Shown: positions 61,304-64,000 of the stretch, piece by piece
Layout: every line of letters starts with the position of its first letter
How positions within the stretch are numbered: the stretch's first letter is position 1
From: Luteithermobacter gelatinilyticus
Lineage (GTDB): Bacteria > Pseudomonadota > Alphaproteobacteria > Sphingomonadales > Emcibacteraceae
Reading direction: 5' to 3'
DNA length: 64,000 bases
Assembly: GCF_005849285.1 (NCBI RefSeq)
Contig: NZ_CP040517.1
Location: 1,308,501-1,372,500, forward strand
Notes under the pieces: model-generated
What the model was told of the DNA's origin: nothing
Seen by the model: only the letters and a program-made list of their open reading frames with translations
The model's database searches: none
Translations under genes and position numbers: made by a program

Positions 61304-62296
61304 TTATCCGCCGGTGGTGTTCATGAAACGTTGAAGCGTCGGTTTGTCATCTTGCGGGTCAATGATGAAATAATGGCGTTCCGGTTTTTGGGAAATGGCG
61401 TTGTGCAGGGCTTCTTCCACTTGGGCGACATCTCCTGGATAGGCGCGCAGCACCTGGCGCAAATCAACTTTATCGTCATGCCCGAGACACATATACAATT
61501 CCCCCGTACAGGTCAGCCTGATCCGGTTGCAACTGTCACAGAAATTGTGGCTCATCGGGGTAATCATTCCCAGTTTGGTTTTGCTGCCTTCCACAGTGTA
61601 ATACCGGGCGGGGCCGCCGCTGCTGTGGGAACTGGCTTTAAGAGGCCAACGACTTTTCAGATCTTCAAGTTTGGGAGCAAGCGGCAGATATTGATCGGCG
61701 CGAATGACGTTCACGGCGCCCAGCGGCATGGTCTCAATCAGTGTCAGGTCCATTTCTTCCGCTACGCACCAGGCGAGCATGTCGTCAATTTCCGTGTCAT
61801 TGATTCCTTTAAGCGCGACCATGTTGATTTTAACAGACAGGCCGGCTTTTTTCGCAGCCCTAATGCCCTGCATCACCTGATCCAGGCGTCCCCAGCGGGT
61901 AATGGTCCTGAATAGTTCCGGCTCCAGCGTATCCAAGGAGACATTGATCCGGCGCATCCCCGCCGCATAAAGATCGGCGGCATATTTTTCTAGCTGGCTG
62001 CCATTGGTGGTCAGGGTGAGCTCATCCAGTTCACCGTTATGCACATATTCGCCCAAATGACGGATCAGGGAAATGATGTTTTTCCTGACTAAAGGCTCCC
62101 CACCGGTGAGCCGGATTTTTTTGATCCCCCGGCGGATAAAGACATGACATAAAAGTTCCAGTTCCTCCAAGGAAAGGATTTCGCTTTTCGGCAAAAATGT
62201 CATGTTTTCTGCCATGCAATACTGGCATCTGAAGTCACAGCGATCTGTGACAGAAAGCCTGAGATAGGTAATATGTCTCCCGAACGGGTCGATCAT
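61304..62296 (-). CDS. moaA: GTP 3',8-cyclase MoaA
   Basis: A 330-aa radical-SAM enzyme. The N-terminal cluster motif is CDFRCQYC (residues about 19-26), the GGEPLVR motif follows, and the second iron-sulfur cluster is held by CDSCNRIRLTCTGELYMC near 255-272. It converts GTP to 3',8-cyclo-GTP in molybdenum cofactor synthesis. The usual C-terminal GG tail is present (TTGG). No other mo genes are in the window. Confidence 0.95.
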   Translation of the reverse strand: MIDPFGRHITYLRLSVTDRCDFRCQYCMAENMTFLPKSEILSLEELELLCHVFIRRGIKKIRLTGGEPLVRKNIISLIRHLGEYVHNGELDELTLTTNGSQLEKYAADLYAAGMRRINVSLDTLEPELFRTITRWGRLDQVMQGIRAAKKAGLSVKINMVALKGINDTEIDDMLAWCVAEEMDLTLIETMPLGAVNVIRADQYLPLAPKLEDLKSRWPLKASSHSSGGPARYYTVEGSKTKLGMITPMSHNFCDSCNRIRLTCTGELYMCLGHDDKVDLRQVLRAYPGDVAQVEEALHNAISQKPERHYFIIDPQDDKPTLQRFMNTTGG

Positions 62297-62379
62297 GTTT
62301 GGCCCTGATAGCTGAACTGATACTGTCTTTATAAACGGATGCGGGAAACTTTTCCATGAAAGATATGAGAAAAGTATCG

Positions 62380-63504
62380 TCAGGAGGGAGGGGGTGTTTC
62401 GGTGCGGATCACTTTTGCCAGTGTCTCTCGCGCCTGTTGTCGGTCCATGCGGACAAATTGTTCAAACGCCTTGTCGATTTCCTTTTGTTCAAGGCGGGTA
62501 TCCATGTTGCGGGCTTCCCGGGTCAGGCGAAAGATAGTGAGAAAAACACTGCGGTCTATCCCAACGGCGTGACAGGCCAGAGCCAGGGTATCGGCCCCCT
62601 GGTCATACAGAATGGATTGTAACACCTGACGGGGCATGTCCGCCATGCGGGCAAAGCTGATTTCAAAAAGATTGATTTGTCCCTGCCGGAGGGTTTTCAT
62701 CAGAAAAGCGGGACCCAGCTTGTTCGCCTTATGCAGTTTTTCCACAAGGCGTTCCTCCGAACTGTTCCTTTGATGAAGGGCCTGGGCGCCGTTTTCCTGA
62801 TTCAGCGTGTCCAGCGTGCGCGCCAGAATATCCCTGATTTCCTGTTCGGAGATGTTGTGAACCTTGAGGATAAGATCCTTGAGATCATCTGAAACCCACT
62901 GATACATTTTGGAATAAAATTCCTGTGGCAGGTCCGGCCGTTCGATGAGGGGGGATTGCAGGGCCGTTTTCTCCCGGGACTGTTCCACCAGAATATTCAG
63001 GGTTTCATTGTCAATTCTGGCGCCATGATTGCTGAGCAGGGTCAAGACAACGTCGTCGTTGCCCATATGGACCAGTTCCCGGCACACTTTCGCGGAAAGA
63101 TATTTGCGCGCGGCGATGCTGAACTGATGCTGGATGGTTTTATGCCGGATGATCCGGACCAGATTGTCGTCTGACAGCAGTTTACTCAACAACAGAACCG
63201 GGCGGGCCACTTCGATTTCGTCATTGGCCAGAAGAATGATCAGCTCAGGGGATGTATCTTCGCGATCCGCCAGCCTTTCAGCCAGTTTTTTGCGCACCTC
63301 CATTTCGACATGATGAAGAATACTGCCCAGAATATCAGCCATCAGGGCCGTTTCCCGGTCGGTCAGATCTTTGTGTCGTCTTTCGAGAAGGTCAACGATC
63401 GCCTGAAACAGCTCTGTTCGCCCTGATGTTGACTTCTGATGAGCCAATTCAATCAGGCCGCTGATTTCCCGGTCCAGATTTCCTCCTTGTGGGGGCATAC
63501 TCAT
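62380..63504 (-). CDS. DUF2336 domain protein (copy B)
   Basis: A 374-aa paralogue of the protein at 57102-58232, with the same core (RKKLAERLADREDTSPELIILLANDEIEVARPVL, about 71-104) and the same length. The C-terminal third has diverged. It precedes moaA on the same strand. Family function is unknown; in this neighbourhood it may belong with the PAS kinase and flagellar regulators. Confidence 0.8.
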   Translation of the reverse strand: MSMPPQGGNLDREISGLIELAHQKSTSGRTELFQAIVDLLERRHKDLTDRETALMADILGSILHHVEMEVRKKLAERLADREDTSPELIILLANDEIEVARPVLLLSKLLSDDNLVRIIRHKTIQHQFSIAARKYLSAKVCRELVHMGNDDVVLTLLSNHGARIDNETLNILVEQSREKTALQSPLIERPDLPQEFYSKMYQWVSDDLKDLILKVHNISEQEIRDILARTLDTLNQENGAQALHQRNSSEERLVEKLHKANKLGPAFLMKTLRQGQINLFEISFARMADMPRQVLQSILYDQGADTLALACHAVGIDRSVFLTIFRLTREARNMDTRLEQKEIDKAFEQFVRMDRQQARETLAKVIRTETPPPS

Positions 63505-63715
63505 TTACTCAATAAGTCATATGGCTTTTTATATTAGCAGGGTACAAACTTACCCGAAAACAAGCGTGTTATCCAACTTATAGCGCAAATGTAAATGAAA
63601 CCTTGCTAAAAAGTTAAACTTCTTTCTTTTTATCAATAAGTTGTATAGGAATTGTTATCTTTTTTATGAGAAAGACATTGTAATTTATTGTTTTTCTATA
63701 GTGTTTGGTAAGATA
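63505..63715. other. AT-rich intergenic region
   Basis: About 210 bases rich in A and T between the flgC-like gene and DUF2336 copy B. It probably holds the promoter of the latter. No specific motif is convincing. Confidence 0.4.
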
Positions 63716-64000
63716 TCAGAAGTCTTTTAGGAATTTGTGCAGGGTGTTATCAAGTTCTGCAAGCACCTTGGCATTGGTTTCGTACGCCGATGTGGCGCGG
63801 ATCATCTCACTCAACTCAACGAATTCATTGACATTGGGGGTGTTGACATACCCCTTGGGGCCGGCCACAGGGGATGTCGGGTCATAAACTGCAAGATGCG
63901 CCGGCGAGACGGGAACCGGATGGGCTTTTACCCCGCCGAACCTGTTGGTTGTCTGAACCGTTTTCTGGGGAAGGTAGGCTTTACTGCCGCGCAAACCGGC
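63716..64000 (-). CDS. FlgC-like flagellar rod protein (5' end outside window)
   Basis: The frame is open to the window edge, so the N-terminus is missing. Visible features are FGGVKAHPVPVSPAHLAVYDPTSP, then GPKGYVNTPNVNEFVELSEMIRATSAYETNAKVL, which is the FlgC C-terminal signature, and a final short helix. FlgC is a proximal rod component. It could also be a FlgC paralogue, since its linker differs from the usual form. It suggests another flagellar cluster beyond the window. Confidence 0.7.
   Translation of the reverse strand, partial: AGLRGSKAYLPQKTVQTTNRFGGVKAHPVPVSPAHLAVYDPTSPVAGPKGYVNTPNVNEFVELSEMIRATSAYETNAKVLAELDNTLHKFLKDF

Overview
The window comes from an alphaproteobacterium. It carries CtrA, ChpT and SciP (cell-cycle regulators confined to that class), an FlbD-type sigma-54 activator, RpoH beside RluD, and a cheAWYBR cluster of alphaproteobacterial layout. 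The backbone is moderately GC-rich. The genus cannot be fixed from sequence alone; a Kordiimonadales/Emcibacterales-like marine lineage is only a guess.

Layout. (1) 1-5.1 kb: minus-strand genes for a secreted tannase/feruloyl-esterase-type hydrolase (running off the window start), a carotenoid/stilbene-cleaving oxygenase and a feruloyl-CoA-synthase-like ligase, suggesting plant phenolic catabolism. (2) 5.3-10.3 kb: housekeeping genes rpoH, rluD, a DUF6476-type membrane protein, a JAMM metalloprotease, a DUF3253 protein, a LysE exporter and cysQ. (3) 10.4-42.7 kb: a large motility and cell-cycle block: chpT, cheA-cheW-cheY-cheB-cheR, ctrA, fliI-fliJ, a T-fold-like protein, a FliK-like protein, flhG-flhF-flhA-flbD-motA-fliN-fliH-fliG-fliF, sciP, flgE-flgD-fliK and flgK-flgL. 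(4) 42.8-44.3 kb: mnmA and a tRNA-Met(CAU). (5) 44.4-47.75 kb: an AT-richer, partly decayed island with a truncated PEP-CTERM-like gene, an ApeA-type HEPN anti-phage gene, an integrase C-terminal remnant, an IS5/IS427-type insertion sequence and an IS481-type remnant. (6) 47.7-56.8 kb: a thioesterase, a NarL-type regulator with a hybrid kinase, an AI-2E-family permease, ahpD, ahpC, oxyR, ogt and an Ada-AlkA fusion. (7) 57.1-64 kb: two DUF2336 proteins, a PAS histidine kinase, an HPt-like protein without the phospho-His, nadK, moaA and the end of a flgC-like gene.

How it works together. ChpT and CtrA form the end of the CckA phosphorelay, and SciP is CtrA's antagonist; all three sit inside the flagellar and chemotaxis genes they are expected to control. 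FlbD should drive late genes from sigma-54 promoters, and two good -24/-12 matches face away from each other between fliK and flgK.

The three most unusual signals are: a truncated-globin-like domain lacking the proximal His, lying between the HPt and kinase parts of CheA; a family of TA-bounded palindromic elements (38 bp, plus a 270-bp form) placed at gene ends and often supplying the stop codon; and the ApeA-containing island beside the tRNA.
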